Assembly: GCF_036013915.1 (NCBI RefSeq)
Contig: NZ_CP107899.1
Coordinates: 3,534,001-3,598,000, forward strand
Direction: 5' to 3'
From: Streptomyces sp. NBC_00464
GTDB lineage: Bacteria > Actinomycetota > Actinomycetes > Streptomycetales > Streptomycetaceae
Length of the DNA: 64,000 nt
Part shown: one piece after another, positions 16,563 to 24,701 of the stretch
Position numbering within the stretch: position 1 is the stretch's first letter
How the letters are laid out: each line of letters begins with the position of its first letter
Translations under genes and position numbers: made by a program
The notes under the pieces: model-generated
The model's input: only the letters and a program-made list of their open reading frames with translations
The model's database searches: none
Told to the model about the DNA's origin: nothing

Positions 16563-17032
16563 CCCCAGCAAGGAGAGCTCGCTCCCAGAGCCCGCCAGCA
16601 GCACGAGCCCGCCCCACCACACTCCTGTCCGATCCATCAGGAGTCCTGCAGCCCTGGACCGCAATCCGCCGGATCGACTTCAAGTACCGCCTTGGCCCCG
16701 CTTGCCACGCTCCAGTGGCGCGTCTCACCAGGAGCTTCTTCTCCCCGCCCGGAAAACGATTCCTTAGAGAAGATTCCCTTCTTGGAAAAAATGAGAGAGA
16801 TCATCGAAATTTGATCTTGGCCTGTATTCAACATCGATGACGATCACACCTGTTGAGCGAGGAACTAGTTCTCGCCATTCGGATCTTGGCGAAATTTCCC
16901 CCGTGGGTAATGGCTTGCAAGGCGCTCTTGTTGGCCCGAAAGGCCGGTTCTACGATCGCCCACTCGTGTCACCGAAAGCTACCGGGCATTTCATCTGCCG
17001 CTGGGGTGGCTTGAACTAAGTGGGGGTCGCTG
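16563..17032 (+). other. Intergenic 470 bp with sharp GC drop
   Basis: After the relaxase gene the base composition falls, especially 16740-16850, where A/T runs are frequent, and it stays lower through the next two genes. This marks a junction with DNA of other origin. A 60-codon frame at 16837-17019 has no ribosome site and no recognisable product. No promoter or RNA gene was identified. Confidence 0.5.
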
Positions 17033-17887
17033 GTGAGTTGGGGAAGTGCTGAGGCAAATGAGATTTCTGAGGCTGATGAGGCTCGACGCCAAGAGGAATA
17101 CCGGAGCAGTGTCAAGAGATTCGATGAGATCGAAGATGACCTGCGGACATCACGAACCTTTCAAAGGATATATGTTCTCTGCCTGCTGGGCGGCATAATC
17201 CTTACGTTCCTCCTCGGCTACACGGTTATCGTGGGTCTCTGGAAGTCGCAGCCTGTCTTTACTAGATGGGCAGGGCTCATCATCGTCAACTGCCTCTGGG
17301 TGGCGATGGGGTGGGCGTTATGGAGGAACCGAAAGAAGGTTGTTGCTCGAACTGGCGCGCTGCGCAACGCACTTCAGGATCGGCAAACTGCCGCTGCCAA
17401 GCTACCTCTTGACTCCCCTTCCGGACTTCGCATCTACCGCGAAGCGTCGCTTGACCTGATTGATCAGTACCGAACTTCAGCGAACAAAAATCGCCGGATT
17501 CACAACGTCTTTCAGGGCATCATCATCACTGGGTCAATTGTCACTTCGACGCTTGCGGCGATGAATGAGGGCAGTAGTCAAGTGCTGCGCCTTTCTGCGG
17601 CTTCCCTCAGTGCACTCGTCGGAATTTCGGCAGGCGTCACCGGATACTTCAAGTTTCGCGAACGAGGATACAATCTACAATCCACGGCCGATGATATCGA
17701 GAAGCACTATAACGCATCGCAATTCATGCTCGATGAATACGCTGGGCGGGATGGTGAACCGCCTCTTCCTGAAGCTGAACGGCTTCGGATATTTGCGCGT
17801 TATGTGGAACGGCTGAAGGAAGAGCAGCGAAAGCGCGAGCTTCAGCTCGAAACATCCAGCTCCGGGAATGAGGAGCGCGCGAGCTGA
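17033..17887 (+). CDS. DUF4231 (SLATT-like) multi-pass membrane protein
   Basis: 284 residues. Two hydrophobic pairs (about 50-70 and 78-96; about 162-182 and 188-205) and charged helical termini match DUF4231, which is related to SLATT proteins, predicted membrane effectors of bacterial conflict systems. The SAGVTGYFKFRERG turn and the following SIEKHYN-like segment (ADDIEKHYNA) are typical. The GC content is well below the neighbourhood. Codon 96 is TTA (17318-17320), the rare leucine codon read by bldA tRNA in Streptomyces. No nucleotide cyclase or SLOG partner is adjacent. Membrane effector function is inference from family. Confidence 0.75.
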   Translation: MSWGSAEANEISEADEARRQEEYRSSVKRFDEIEDDLRTSRTFQRIYVLCLLGGIILTFLLGYTVIVGLWKSQPVFTRWAGLIIVNCLWVAMGWALWRNRKKVVARTGALRNALQDRQTAAAKLPLDSPSGLRIYREASLDLIDQYRTSANKNRRIHNVFQGIIITGSIVTSTLAAMNEGSSQVLRLSAASLSALVGISAGVTGYFKFRERGYNLQSTADDIEKHYNASQFMLDEYAGRDGEPPLPEAERLRIFARYVERLKEEQRKRELQLETSSSGNEERAS

Positions 17888-17957
17888 TGTTTGTCCTGTG
17901 CAACCCTGCGCACTCCGTCGCAATGAGACGCTTGACGGGGCCTTCTGGAGTCCGGAA

Positions 17958-18380
17958 ATGAGGGCGCGGCAAACCAGGTGGCTCCTCGCTCCGCTCTGGC
18001 AATGGAGGGCTCGACGCCTCGTAGACGCTCATGGCCTATCTATGTCTGACTCGACGGCTTGGTGTCTTGTCGCTCTCGCGCGAGACCCAGTGGAATACAT
18101 GCCGCTCGTTCGGCACGTAGTGCTTCAGCGATCGCTGGGTACATCGATTACTCCAGGGGTGATCCTCGATTCGTGGCGGGACCTTGATTCGTGCGAGAAA
18201 ACGAGACGCGTTGCTTGGCTCAACCGGTATGGAGCTACACCTCTGTACCGATTGGGCGTGCCCGAAGAAATCATCGAGTTGGCGGGCCTGCACGTAATTG
18301 AATGGCAGCTCCCGCCGGGGCGAGACGCGGCTTCCTTGGTTGCTCAGAAACGCCCTCACTTTCCGGGAGATGTCCAGTAG
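17958..18380 (+). CDS. Hypothetical protein
   Basis: About 140 residues from the ATG at 17958 (GGAG 8 nt upstream). The frame is open back to 17868, which would overlap the DUF4231 gene. No recognised domain; contains Trp-rich N-terminal segment RWLLAPLWQWRARRL and a helical middle. It shares the lower GC of the preceding gene and follows it on the same strand with a 70-bp gap, so the two may be co-transcribed. Coding status is probable, not certain. Confidence 0.5.
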   Translation: MRARQTRWLLAPLWQWRARRLVDAHGLSMSDSTAWCLVALARDPVEYMPLVRHVVLQRSLGTSITPGVILDSWRDLDSCEKTRRVAWLNRYGATPLYRLGVPEEIIELAGLHVIEWQLPPGRDAASLVAQKRPHFPGDVQ

Positions 18381-18787
18381 AGCGTTTGTGAGAGGCCGAC
18401 AGGCACTGGCTATCCTTTTATGCCCTCACGAGGAAGTAGAATTATTTATGTGGCCGTTCCAACGCGAGGTGAGAAGCATTGGTATTTTCTTCCTCCGGCG
18501 ATGGTCGCTCTTTTACTCGGTGCTCGCAGACTCTCCGATGCTGATTGAATTGGAAAGCGGTCATGGTGCAATCCTCAAGGCCAGAGCCCGCGTCGGAGGC
18601 CCCTGCCACAGCCGCAGATCGACAACGCCGGCATCGTCATTAGAAGCCCGTGGCAAGACGCCGCAGCAACAACGGCTGCTGGGCCGGTCACCATGCGTGG
18701 TGACCGGCCCAGCAGTCGGCGTACTTCTGATTGCGGATCCTTCGCTGTGAAGAGACGTCACGGGGCTATTTAGTTCTGCCGTCGTCC
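18381..18787. other. Intergenic 407 bp containing a strong terminator
   Basis: No convincing gene. A frame at 18298-18750 lacks a ribosome site, runs through the terminator hairpin at 18673-18718 and overlaps the previous gene. The hairpin separates the rightward DUF4231 pair from the leftward operon that ends at 18788. Confidence 0.5.
18673..18718. terminator. Strong bidirectional hairpin terminator
   Basis: A perfect 17-bp stem (CTGCTGGGCCGGTCACC at 18676-18692, complement at 18699-18715) with a 6-nt loop, extendable by 3 pairs with one G-T wobble. It ends the leftward radical-SAM operon and the rightward DUF4231 pair. Confidence 0.85.
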
Positions 18788-19153
18788 TCACCCACGACGC
18801 AGCACGCTGCCCCGCGCGCGATGCTTACCAACGCGGCGTCCGCCAGGTTGCTCGGCCGTCGCGAACGTTCTCAACGAGGCCGGACACGACGGTGCATCGT
18901 GGAGGAGGATGGCCTGCCAGACCTGCTCTTGCAGGGCCCGGATGCACGGGCCACAGGCGTACATGGCGGCCTGGGCGCCGGCCACGCTAACGGGGCCGAT
19001 CCACAGAACGCGGGTCCAGCCCTGACCGCAGTAGAGCCAGCAGTGCCCATCGGTCCAGGTGTTGCCGTCGGCGGTGTCCGCCGCTGCCGGCAGACCGCCG
19101 CGGGCGAACTCGGCGACGCCGGGTACGACCCGCGGCGTCACAGCCAGTTCCAT
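18788..19153 (-). CDS. Small Cys/Trp-containing protein of unknown function
   Basis: 121 residues, ATG start at 19153. A CWLYCG and CGPCI pair could form a metal site. The central segment (VLWIGPVSVAGAQAAMYACG) resembles short proteins I recall from other Streptomyces genomes, but no function is known to me. It is the last gene of the leftward operon, 21 bp after the CYTH gene, and is followed by the strong terminator. Its place in the operon suggests an accessory or metal-binding role, but this is inference. Confidence 0.6.
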   Translation of the reverse strand: MELAVTPRVVPGVAEFARGGLPAAADTADGNTWTDGHCWLYCGQGWTRVLWIGPVSVAGAQAAMYACGPCIRALQEQVWQAILLHDAPSCPASLRTFATAEQPGGRRVGKHRARGSVLRRG

Positions 19154-19174
19154 AAACGCGCTCGGTCCTCAAGA

Positions 19175-19762
19175 TCACTCGCTCGGTGCAGCCGCCCCGG
19201 CCTGCTCCTGCTTGCCGGCGTCGGCGAAGAGGAGCGTCGGTTCGGCGAGGATGTCCCGGCTGGACTCGCTCTTGTAGATCTCGTCGACGCTGCCGAACCG
19301 GGCCTGTGCGTAGTCAAGGTCGAGCAGATCTGCAGCCTGTCGGACGGATGCTTCGTCGGGTCCTTCGATCTCGACGAAGGTGGGGAGGTCCGGCCAGGTG
19401 TCGAAGTCGAAGGCGACTTCGCCCAGGCGCCACTCCTCCCGGTAGTTCTCCTGGTAGCGCACCTCACGCAAGCCGACGTTGCGGAGGATCTCGGCCATGG
19501 CGTGCAGGTCGGACACCTCGGTCTCGATCTCGGTGGTGCCGTCGATCGTCGTGGAGTCGGTGACCTGCTTCAGCGTGAGCGTGGAACGCGTGCCCTCGTC
19601 CCTCAGGCGGATCCAGGCGCCGCCTTCGAGGGCGTCGTTCTCGAAGATTTTCCTGGTGAGGAGGGTGCGCGGAAATGCCTGGACGGCTCCGAGCGCCGTC
19701 AGTTTGGCCTGGAGGGCGTCGACGTCGACGGCGAGGAACTTGGCTTCGTACTCGTGCTTCAT
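19175..19762 (-). CDS. CYTH-domain phosphohydrolase (class IV adenylate cyclase/ThTPase-like)
   Basis: 195 residues. The N-terminus MKHEYEAKFLAVDVDAL contains the ExExK-type signature of the CYTH superfamily, with alternating Arg/Lys/Glu strands (WIRLRDEG, TLTLKQV, EIETEV, FVEIEGP) that line the triphosphate tunnel. Members cleave triphosphates (thiamine triphosphate, inorganic triphosphate) or, as CyaB, make cAMP; which applies is not readable here. The ATG at 19762 has AAGAAGGA upstream. It lies 20 bp after the methyltransferase gene in the leftward operon. Confidence 0.85.
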   Translation of the reverse strand: MKHEYEAKFLAVDVDALQAKLTALGAVQAFPRTLLTRKIFENDALEGGAWIRLRDEGTRSTLTLKQVTDSTTIDGTTEIETEVSDLHAMAEILRNVGLREVRYQENYREEWRLGEVAFDFDTWPDLPTFVEIEGPDEASVRQAADLLDLDYAQARFGSVDEIYKSESSRDILAEPTLLFADAGKQEQAGAAAPSE

Positions 19763-19782
19763 CGGTCCTTCTTCCCGTAGCT

Positions 19783-20436
19783 CTAGGAGGGGGTGGCCGC
19801 ACGGGCGGCGAGGAGGAGGCCCATGCGGTGGTTGTGATCCTGCAACTGTCCGACGTGCGCCTGCTCTGTGAACTCGTTGGTCCGCAGAGTGAGCAGGACG
19901 CCCCAGTCCCCGATGAAGTAACGCCGCAGCTTCTCGGGGGATGTGTAGTGCTCCAGCACGTGGTGGCGTTGCGTGAGGGGCATCATGAACTCCGCGCCGA
20001 ACAGACCGCCGGGCCGGACCAGGCGCTGCATGCGGTCGACGAACTCGCCCAACGGGCGGTGGTGGTTGGCACTGTAGTGCCACGAGCAACTCGTCCAGAC
20101 GGCATCACAGGGGGCGGTGATGGGTTCGGAGGCGAGGAAGTCCTCCTCCACGACCTGGACACGGTCGTGAAGCCCTTCCTGCTTCAGCCGCTCGATCATG
20201 CCCATCGCGTGACCGGTTCTGCCACCCGGAAGTTGGACCTCGCCGCCGTGGAGGGCGAGCGGGTCGCGCTCGATGGCGACGACCCGGTAGCCGGCCGCGG
20301 CCAGTGGCACGACGAGTCTGCCGTCGCTCGCGCCGATGACCGTCACCGTGGAGTTAGGCTCCGTACGCTCCTTCAGCGCGGCGAGGAACTGAGGGAAGAA
20401 GGTGAGGGTGTGCCGCCACATGCTGGGTGTCTGCAC
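19783..20436 (-). CDS. Class I SAM-dependent methyltransferase
   Basis: 217 residues. The SAM-binding motif is a GASDG variant in VTVIGASDGRLVVPLAA (about 31-47), with an acidic residue after the next strand (VVAIERD) and a later VEEDF. The C-terminal part has many His residues (TQRHHVLEH, QDHNHR). The GTG at 20436 has AAGGAG 9 nt upstream. This creates an 83-bp overlap with the end of the kinase gene, unusually long, so the kinase C-terminus or this start could be misplaced. Substrate unknown; operon context suggests a phosphorylated small molecule. Confidence 0.82.
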   Translation of the reverse strand: MQTPSMWRHTLTFFPQFLAALKERTEPNSTVTVIGASDGRLVVPLAAAGYRVVAIERDPLALHGGEVQLPGGRTGHAMGMIERLKQEGLHDRVQVVEEDFLASEPITAPCDAVWTSCSWHYSANHHRPLGEFVDRMQRLVRPGGLFGAEFMMPLTQRHHVLEHYTSPEKLRRYFIGDWGVLLTLRTNEFTEQAHVGQLQDHNHRMGLLLAARAATPS

Positions 20437-20998
20437 TGGCTTGCTCTCCTTGCGGGTGGGTGCTGCTCAGGACGGCTCGGAGTGCCTCGTCAGGGGTGAG
20501 ACCGGTGGTGTTCACGCGGTGCATCGGGAACGAGGCGTAGGCGTCGGTGATCTTGTCTGCGGTGATCTCAGCGAGGGCGTCCCAACGCGAGACAGGCTTG
20601 TCGCGCCTGGCGAGTCGGCGCTGGCGCTCGTCCTCCGCGCAGACGAGGTAGTAGGTGACGGGACGCGGGATGCCTGGCGGCAGGGACACCGAGAGGTCGG
20701 CCCCGAAAGCGCTGTGGTTGGCCAGGCACCGTGCGAAGTAGCTCTCGACGACGACCGGGATACCGGCGGACAGGTACCGCTGGATCTGATCGGTGGCGGT
20801 GAACAGGGCCGAGAGGTAGAAGCACATGCGTGCCTCGGCGTTGCCCAGCCGGTCGACCTCCTGCCGCAGTGCCTGGTAGTTGGGTGGCACGGTCGGGACC
20901 AGTACTGCGCCACGGGCGGCCGCGAGCAGGGGGGCGAGCGTCGACTTGCCGGTGCCACGTAGCCCTTCGACGCTCTCGAAGGACGCCGGGTCAGACAC
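20354..20998 (-). CDS. P-loop kinase, thymidylate/deoxynucleoside kinase-like
   Basis: 214 residues. The P-loop GLRGTGKST follows VE as in thymidylate kinases. A YFAR segment after VVVES sits where the DRY/DR motif lies, and an Arg-rich lid (RQRRLARRDKPVSRWDAL) is present. It should transfer phosphate from ATP to a nucleotide or nucleotide-like product. The GTG at 20998 overlaps the radical SAM stop by 8 bp, so these two are strongly coupled. Could instead be a general AAA-type phosphotransferase; the nucleotide-kinase call is by motif order only. Confidence 0.75.
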   Translation of the reverse strand: MSDPASFESVEGLRGTGKSTLAPLLAAARGAVLVPTVPPNYQALRQEVDRLGNAEARMCFYLSALFTATDQIQRYLSAGIPVVVESYFARCLANHSAFGADLSVSLPPGIPRPVTYYLVCAEDERQRRLARRDKPVSRWDALAEITADKITDAYASFPMHRVNTTGLTPDEALRAVLSSTHPQGEQASADTQHVAAHPHLLPSVPRRAEGAYGA

Positions 20999-21893
20999 GT
21001 CCGTACACCACGTCCGGCACCGCGAGGGTGAGTTCGTCGGTGGCGGAGGGCCGGTGGTCGATGTGGTCGGCGAGCTTGTCGTACCAGAAGGCGTGCGAGT
21101 CCTTGCCGACGGCCTTGCAGGACATGGTGAGCGCGCCGCGCGGGTCGGCCTCGATCCGCTCGATCTCCACGGGACCCCCGGCGGGGAGGCAGGCGTCCGG
21201 CGCACCGAGCTCGGACAGGTCCTCGTCGAGGATCACCTCGATGCCCAGCTCGGCCGAGGCCAGGCGCTCCCGCAGACGGGTGTAGGCCGTGGCGTCGCTG
21301 ACGAGGAGCTCGGGGTGGTCCGCTGCGTTGCCGACCGGCCGGAGGCAGTGGAGTTTCAGCTGCTCCACCCCGTAGTGCTGCAATGTGCGGGCGAGCGGCA
21401 GAACCTCGTCGATGTTGCGTGAGGTGACCGTCATGGTCGCGCCGGCGCGGACGCCGAGCTGCTGGGCGATTTCGAGTGCGCTCAGGGCACTGCGGTAACT
21501 TCCGAACTTCCGGATCTTGTCGTTGGTCGTACCGATGCCCTCCAGCGACACCCGGAGCAGGTCCAGGTCGGGGGCGATCTCGGTCAACCGGCGCTCGATG
21601 CGGTAGCCGTTGGTGCAGATCTCGACCTGCATGCCCAGGTCCCGCTTGGCGTACCGGACGACCTGGGCGAGGTCCCGATAGACGAACGGCTCGCCGCCCA
21701 GCAGGGTGACGGCCTCGGTGCCGTACTCGTCGCGCATCAGCGTAAGGAGGTTGACCGCCTCGTCCGTGGTGAAGGCGTCGGCGTGCTGAAGCCGTTTGCC
21801 GTGGAAGCAGTGCAGGCATTCGAAGTTGCAGCGGTAGAGCAGCTGCAGGTACAGCATCCGGATCCTGCGGATCCCGGTGACTTCGCTGATCAC
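20991..21893 (-). CDS. Radical SAM enzyme
   Basis: 300 residues. The [4Fe-4S]-binding CxxxCxxC is CNFECLHC (about 22-29), followed directly by FH. GGEPF (about 67) and a CTNGYRI strand complete the radical SAM barrel. The C-terminal part has two further Cys (in DACLP and MSCKAV), too few for a classic SPASM domain. The GTG start has GAAGGAG 8 nt upstream. Tight coupling to a nucleotide-kinase-like gene recalls viperin operons, whose motif also reads C-x3-C-x2-CF, but the rest of the sequence does not let me claim a viperin. Substrate unknown. Confidence 0.88.
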   Translation of the reverse strand: MISEVTGIRRIRMLYLQLLYRCNFECLHCFHGKRLQHADAFTTDEAVNLLTLMRDEYGTEAVTLLGGEPFVYRDLAQVVRYAKRDLGMQVEICTNGYRIERRLTEIAPDLDLLRVSLEGIGTTNDKIRKFGSYRSALSALEIAQQLGVRAGATMTVTSRNIDEVLPLARTLQHYGVEQLKLHCLRPVGNAADHPELLVSDATAYTRLRERLASAELGIEVILDEDLSELGAPDACLPAGGPVEIERIEADPRGALTMSCKAVGKDSHAFWYDKLADHIDHRPSATDELTLAVPDVVYGRV

Positions 21894-22001
21894 GAGGGTC
21901 TCCTTCGAGGCGCTTGCCTGGTGGGAGACCTGATATTGGCGGGACAGGTACGGACCTCGTCACCGCGTATCGGGACGCTGTAAGGACGTCCTGGGACGTT
22001 T

Positions 22002-22694
22002 TCAGCGTGCGGAGAGCCCCTCCAGGATCCCGAGTACACGGCCGGTGTCCGTGAGATCGGGCAGGACCGTATGGGCACCGGCGTCTGCCAGCTCCTGGGC
22101 GCTGTGGACGCCGGAGGCGACCGCGATGATCTCGGAGCCCGTGGAGAGTGCGGCTTCCACGTCCCTTGGGGTGTCTCCGACGAGCACGACGGGCACGCCA
22201 TCCTGGGCGCCCCGCAGTCGCTGGGCCCGCTCCCGGGCGACAGCGACCAGTTCGGGGCGCTGGAGGGCATCGGCCCCGTAGGCACCGACCGGCAGGTCGA
22301 GGAGTGGATCAAGGCCGAAGGCCGCGACCTTCACGCGGGCGTTGTCCGCGATATTGCCGGTGAGCACCGACGACACCCAACTGCTGCGTACAGAGACCTC
22401 CTTCAGGACTTCCCGTACGCCGGGCAAGGCTGTTCCCCGACGGCTGAGGTCCTGGAGACGCGCCTCCCCTGCGTCGGACAGCGCCCCCTCGACCGCTGCC
22501 CAGTCCGGCTCGGCCAAGCCGTTCCGCTCGAACATGTCGCGCATGATCAGCCGGTCCGTACGCCCTTCCGTCCGCGCCGGCCCTGCGGGCGCCCTTCCCG
22601 CCAGAGCCGTGAAGGCGGCGGCGTAGATCTCCTTGCTGACCCCGGCGTTCTCGATGAGGGTGTGGTCGATGTCCCACAGGACGATGAGCTCCAT
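22002..22694 (-). CDS. HAD-family hydrolase (phosphatase)
   Basis: 230 residues. HAD motif I is DIDHTL near the N-terminus, motif II the Thr in VLTGN, and motif IV GDTPRDV. A helical cap lies between motifs I and II, as in phosphoglycolate-phosphatase-like enzymes. The ATG at 22694 is the first gene of the leftward operon, 108 bp before the radical SAM gene. Its upstream region is shared with the divergent HTH-PLD gene (90-bp gap). Likely removes phosphate from a small metabolite or nucleotide. Confidence 0.85.
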   Translation of the reverse strand: MELIVLWDIDHTLIENAGVSKEIYAAAFTALAGRAPAGPARTEGRTDRLIMRDMFERNGLAEPDWAAVEGALSDAGEARLQDLSRRGTALPGVREVLKEVSVRSSWVSSVLTGNIADNARVKVAAFGLDPLLDLPVGAYGADALQRPELVAVARERAQRLRGAQDGVPVVLVGDTPRDVEAALSTGSEIIAVASGVHSAQELADAGAHTVLPDLTDTGRVLGILEGLSAR

Positions 22695-22783
22695 GCATCC
22701 AGCGTAAATACAGCAGCCATGACCCCCTCCTTCCGTGGAACGTCCCGAAACGTCCTTGCCGCTCCTGACCGGTCTCGGCTTGT

Positions 22784-23566
22784 ATGGCGTCTGTGAACGA
22801 GCGATTGCACTCCGTGCTCGCCCAGCGCGGCATCCCACCCGAATCACTCGCCGAAGTCTGCGAGGTGGACCCCAAGACCGTTGGCCGGTGGCTCGGCGGA
22901 CGCGTTCCCCATCCTCGCCACCGCTTCCGCGTGGCCAAGCACTTACGGGTGGAGGAACTGTTCCTCTGGCCCGCACCGGCGCCGAGCACGCAGCAGCAGC
23001 TCACTGGTTCAGGACAGGAGCTGATCGGGACCTACCAGAACCGGGCGAGCGTCCCGCGCGACACGTGGCTGTCGCTGCTCAACGGCGCCCAGGAACAGAT
23101 CAGCGTCCTCGTTTTCTCCGGCACCTTCTACGCCCAGTCCAACCCCCACGTCGCCAAGATGCTCGCCGAGCGCGCGTCGAGCGGGGTGCGAGTGCGGCTC
23201 TGCTTCGGCGACTCGAAGGGCCAGGCGGCAGCAATCCGGGGCCACGAAGAGGGAATCGGCGACACACTCGCCGCCAAGATCCGTGCCTCCCTGACCTACT
23301 ACCGGCCCTTGTTGTCCGAGGCCGGATGCGAGGTGAGGCTGCACGACACCACGCTCTACACCTCCATGTTCCGGTACGACGATGACCTTCTGATCAACCC
23401 GCACGTCTGGGGCCAGCCGGCCAGCGCCAACCCCCTCCTCCATCTCCGCAGAGCAGACACGGCGGGCTGGTTCGACAACTACGCTCAGAGTTTCGATGCT
23501 GTCTGGGCCACCGCACGGCCCTGGACACCAGACCAGGAGGAGCCCTCGCCACATGGGCAGGACTGA
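22784..23566 (+). CDS. XRE-type HTH protein fused to a phospholipase D-like domain
   Basis: 260 residues. Residues 5-55 form an HTH (RLHSVLAQRGIPPESLAEVC, then DPKTVGRWLGG). The rest (about 95-245) has the strand pattern of a PLD-fold domain (QISVLVFSGTFYA; GVRVRLCFGD), but no intact HxKxxxxD motif is visible, so it may be a sensor rather than an enzyme. It is divergent from the HAD/radical SAM operon, making it the likely regulator. Codon 54 is TTA (22943-22945), tying expression to bldA tRNA. Its end overlaps the Nudix gene by 14 bp. Confidence 0.82.
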   Translation: MASVNERLHSVLAQRGIPPESLAEVCEVDPKTVGRWLGGRVPHPRHRFRVAKHLRVEELFLWPAPAPSTQQQLTGSGQELIGTYQNRASVPRDTWLSLLNGAQEQISVLVFSGTFYAQSNPHVAKMLAERASSGVRVRLCFGDSKGQAAAIRGHEEGIGDTLAAKIRASLTYYRPLLSEAGCEVRLHDTTLYTSMFRYDDDLLINPHVWGQPASANPLLHLRRADTAGWFDNYAQSFDAVWATARPWTPDQEEPSPHGQD

Positions 23567-24020
23567 GTACTACAACGACCCCAAGGCCCCCAAGGCGAAC
23601 ACGCTCATCCCCGCCAATAACCTGCTCGTCGTCGACGACGACGGCGCCATACTGCTCCAACGCCGCCGGGACACCGGCCAGTGGGCCCTGCCCGGAGGAG
23701 CCCAGGACATCGGCGAGACGGCGGCCCAGTGCGCCGTGCGGGAATGCCTGGAAGAGACCGGAATCATCGCCGAGGTCACGGGGTTCCTGGGGGTCTACAC
23801 GAACCCGAACCACATCGTGGCCTACAGCGACGGTGAGATTCGCCAGCAGTACGAGAACACCTACATCGGCCGCCCGGTGGGCGGCGAGCCCACGATCAAC
23901 GACGAGGCCGACGGGGTCCGTTACGTCCTGCCGAGCGACCTGGACCAGTACGACATCCACCCCAGCATGCGCCAACAGATCGGCGACTACCTCGCCGGCA
24001 CCTATCCCTACCTGGGCTGA
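23553..24020 (+). CDS. Nudix hydrolase
   Basis: 155 residues. The complete Nudix box starts at GGAQDIGETAAQ and continues with the catalytic RECLEETG, matching G-x5-E-x7-REUxEExGU. Substrates are nucleoside diphosphates linked to another group; this one is not predictable. The ATG at 23553 lies inside the end of the HTH-PLD gene with AGGAGG upstream, so the two are co-translated. It converges with and overlaps the HD-domain gene by 13 bp. Start GRTEYYNDPKAPKAN is typical of actinobacterial Nudix proteins linked to HTH-PLD regulators, as I recall. Confidence 0.9.
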   Translation: MGRTEYYNDPKAPKANTLIPANNLLVVDDDGAILLQRRRDTGQWALPGGAQDIGETAAQCAVRECLEETGIIAEVTGFLGVYTNPNHIVAYSDGEIRQQYENTYIGRPVGGEPTINDEADGVRYVLPSDLDQYDIHPSMRQQIGDYLAGTYPYLG

Positions 24021-24577
24021 GCCGCCAAAGCCGCCTCCACCCGACTCACGGCCGCGAGGATGTCCGGCGATGCGCGACGGATGAACCGCCCCACCAGGCT
24101 GTCTGCACCGTAACGATCCATGATCTCCTCCAGCCGATCCTCCGCAGACGTGCCCAGCCCGTCAGGCGTCGTCGTCATGTCGCAATACACCAAGGCATCC
24201 ACGAGCCGGTGGTCGTCGAGCAGCGGAAATTCGGCTTCCAAATCGCCGCGCAGCCCGCGCTCCTCGGCCTCCAGTAACGCCAACGAGTGGTTCGCCACCA
24301 ACCGCACCAGCCGCTCATCCGCAGCATGGTCGTCACGAAGAAACCGGGCACCATCCAGCGGATGAAAACCTGTCGCTGCCAGCCGCGGTGCGTAGCCCAC
24401 GTCGTGAAGTACGGCGGCAGAAGCCAACAGGTCCGCGTCATCACCTAGGAGTTCAGTCAGGTCGACCGCGCGCCGCGCGACCCCTTGCGAGTGCATCCAT
24501 CGACGAGGAAGGGACTCACGCAGCTCCGCCTCGGCCACCGAACATGCCCACTTCGCCATCGATCCGTTCATGCTCAT
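24008..24577 (-). CDS. HD-domain phosphohydrolase
   Basis: 189 residues from the ATG at 24577 (two further ATGs follow at 24571 and 24559; a TTG at 24610 would lengthen it). HD-superfamily residues are visible: RWMHSQGVARRA, AAVLHDVGYA (the HD pair), a His in GFHPLDGA and NHSLA, and a distal Asp in YCDMTT. Such proteins hydrolyse phosphate esters of nucleotides or signalling nucleotides. It is monocistronic and convergent with the Nudix gene. Substrate unknown. Confidence 0.85.
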   Translation of the reverse strand: MSMNGSMAKWACSVAEAELRESLPRRWMHSQGVARRAVDLTELLGDDADLLASAAVLHDVGYAPRLAATGFHPLDGARFLRDDHAADERLVRLVANHSLALLEAEERGLRGDLEAEFPLLDDHRLVDALVYCDMTTTPDGLGTSAEDRLEEIMDRYGADSLVGRFIRRASPDILAAVSRVEAALAAQPR

Positions 24578-24701
24578 TGGGTGCCCCAGCAGAACCCTTC
24601 CCAGTCTCAACTCAAGCGATCAGAGCGTGCCTCGGCAACGGCGGCCAGGAGAATCCGACAACACCAGCACACATCGGCGCCCGCTGTAGCAGGATCAGGA
24701 T

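Noticed and set aside
16837..17019. 60-codon frame before the DUF4231 gene
   Set aside because: No ribosome site, no recognisable motif; lies in an AT-rich junction.
18298..18750. 150-codon frame after the hypothetical gene
   Set aside because: Overlaps the previous gene, runs through a strong terminator hairpin and has no ribosome site.
20991..21893. Radical SAM gene as a true viperin
   Set aside because: The CxxxCxxC followed by FH and a linked kinase are suggestive, but the remaining sequence, read by eye, has no viperin-specific block I can name; kept as radical SAM of unknown substrate.
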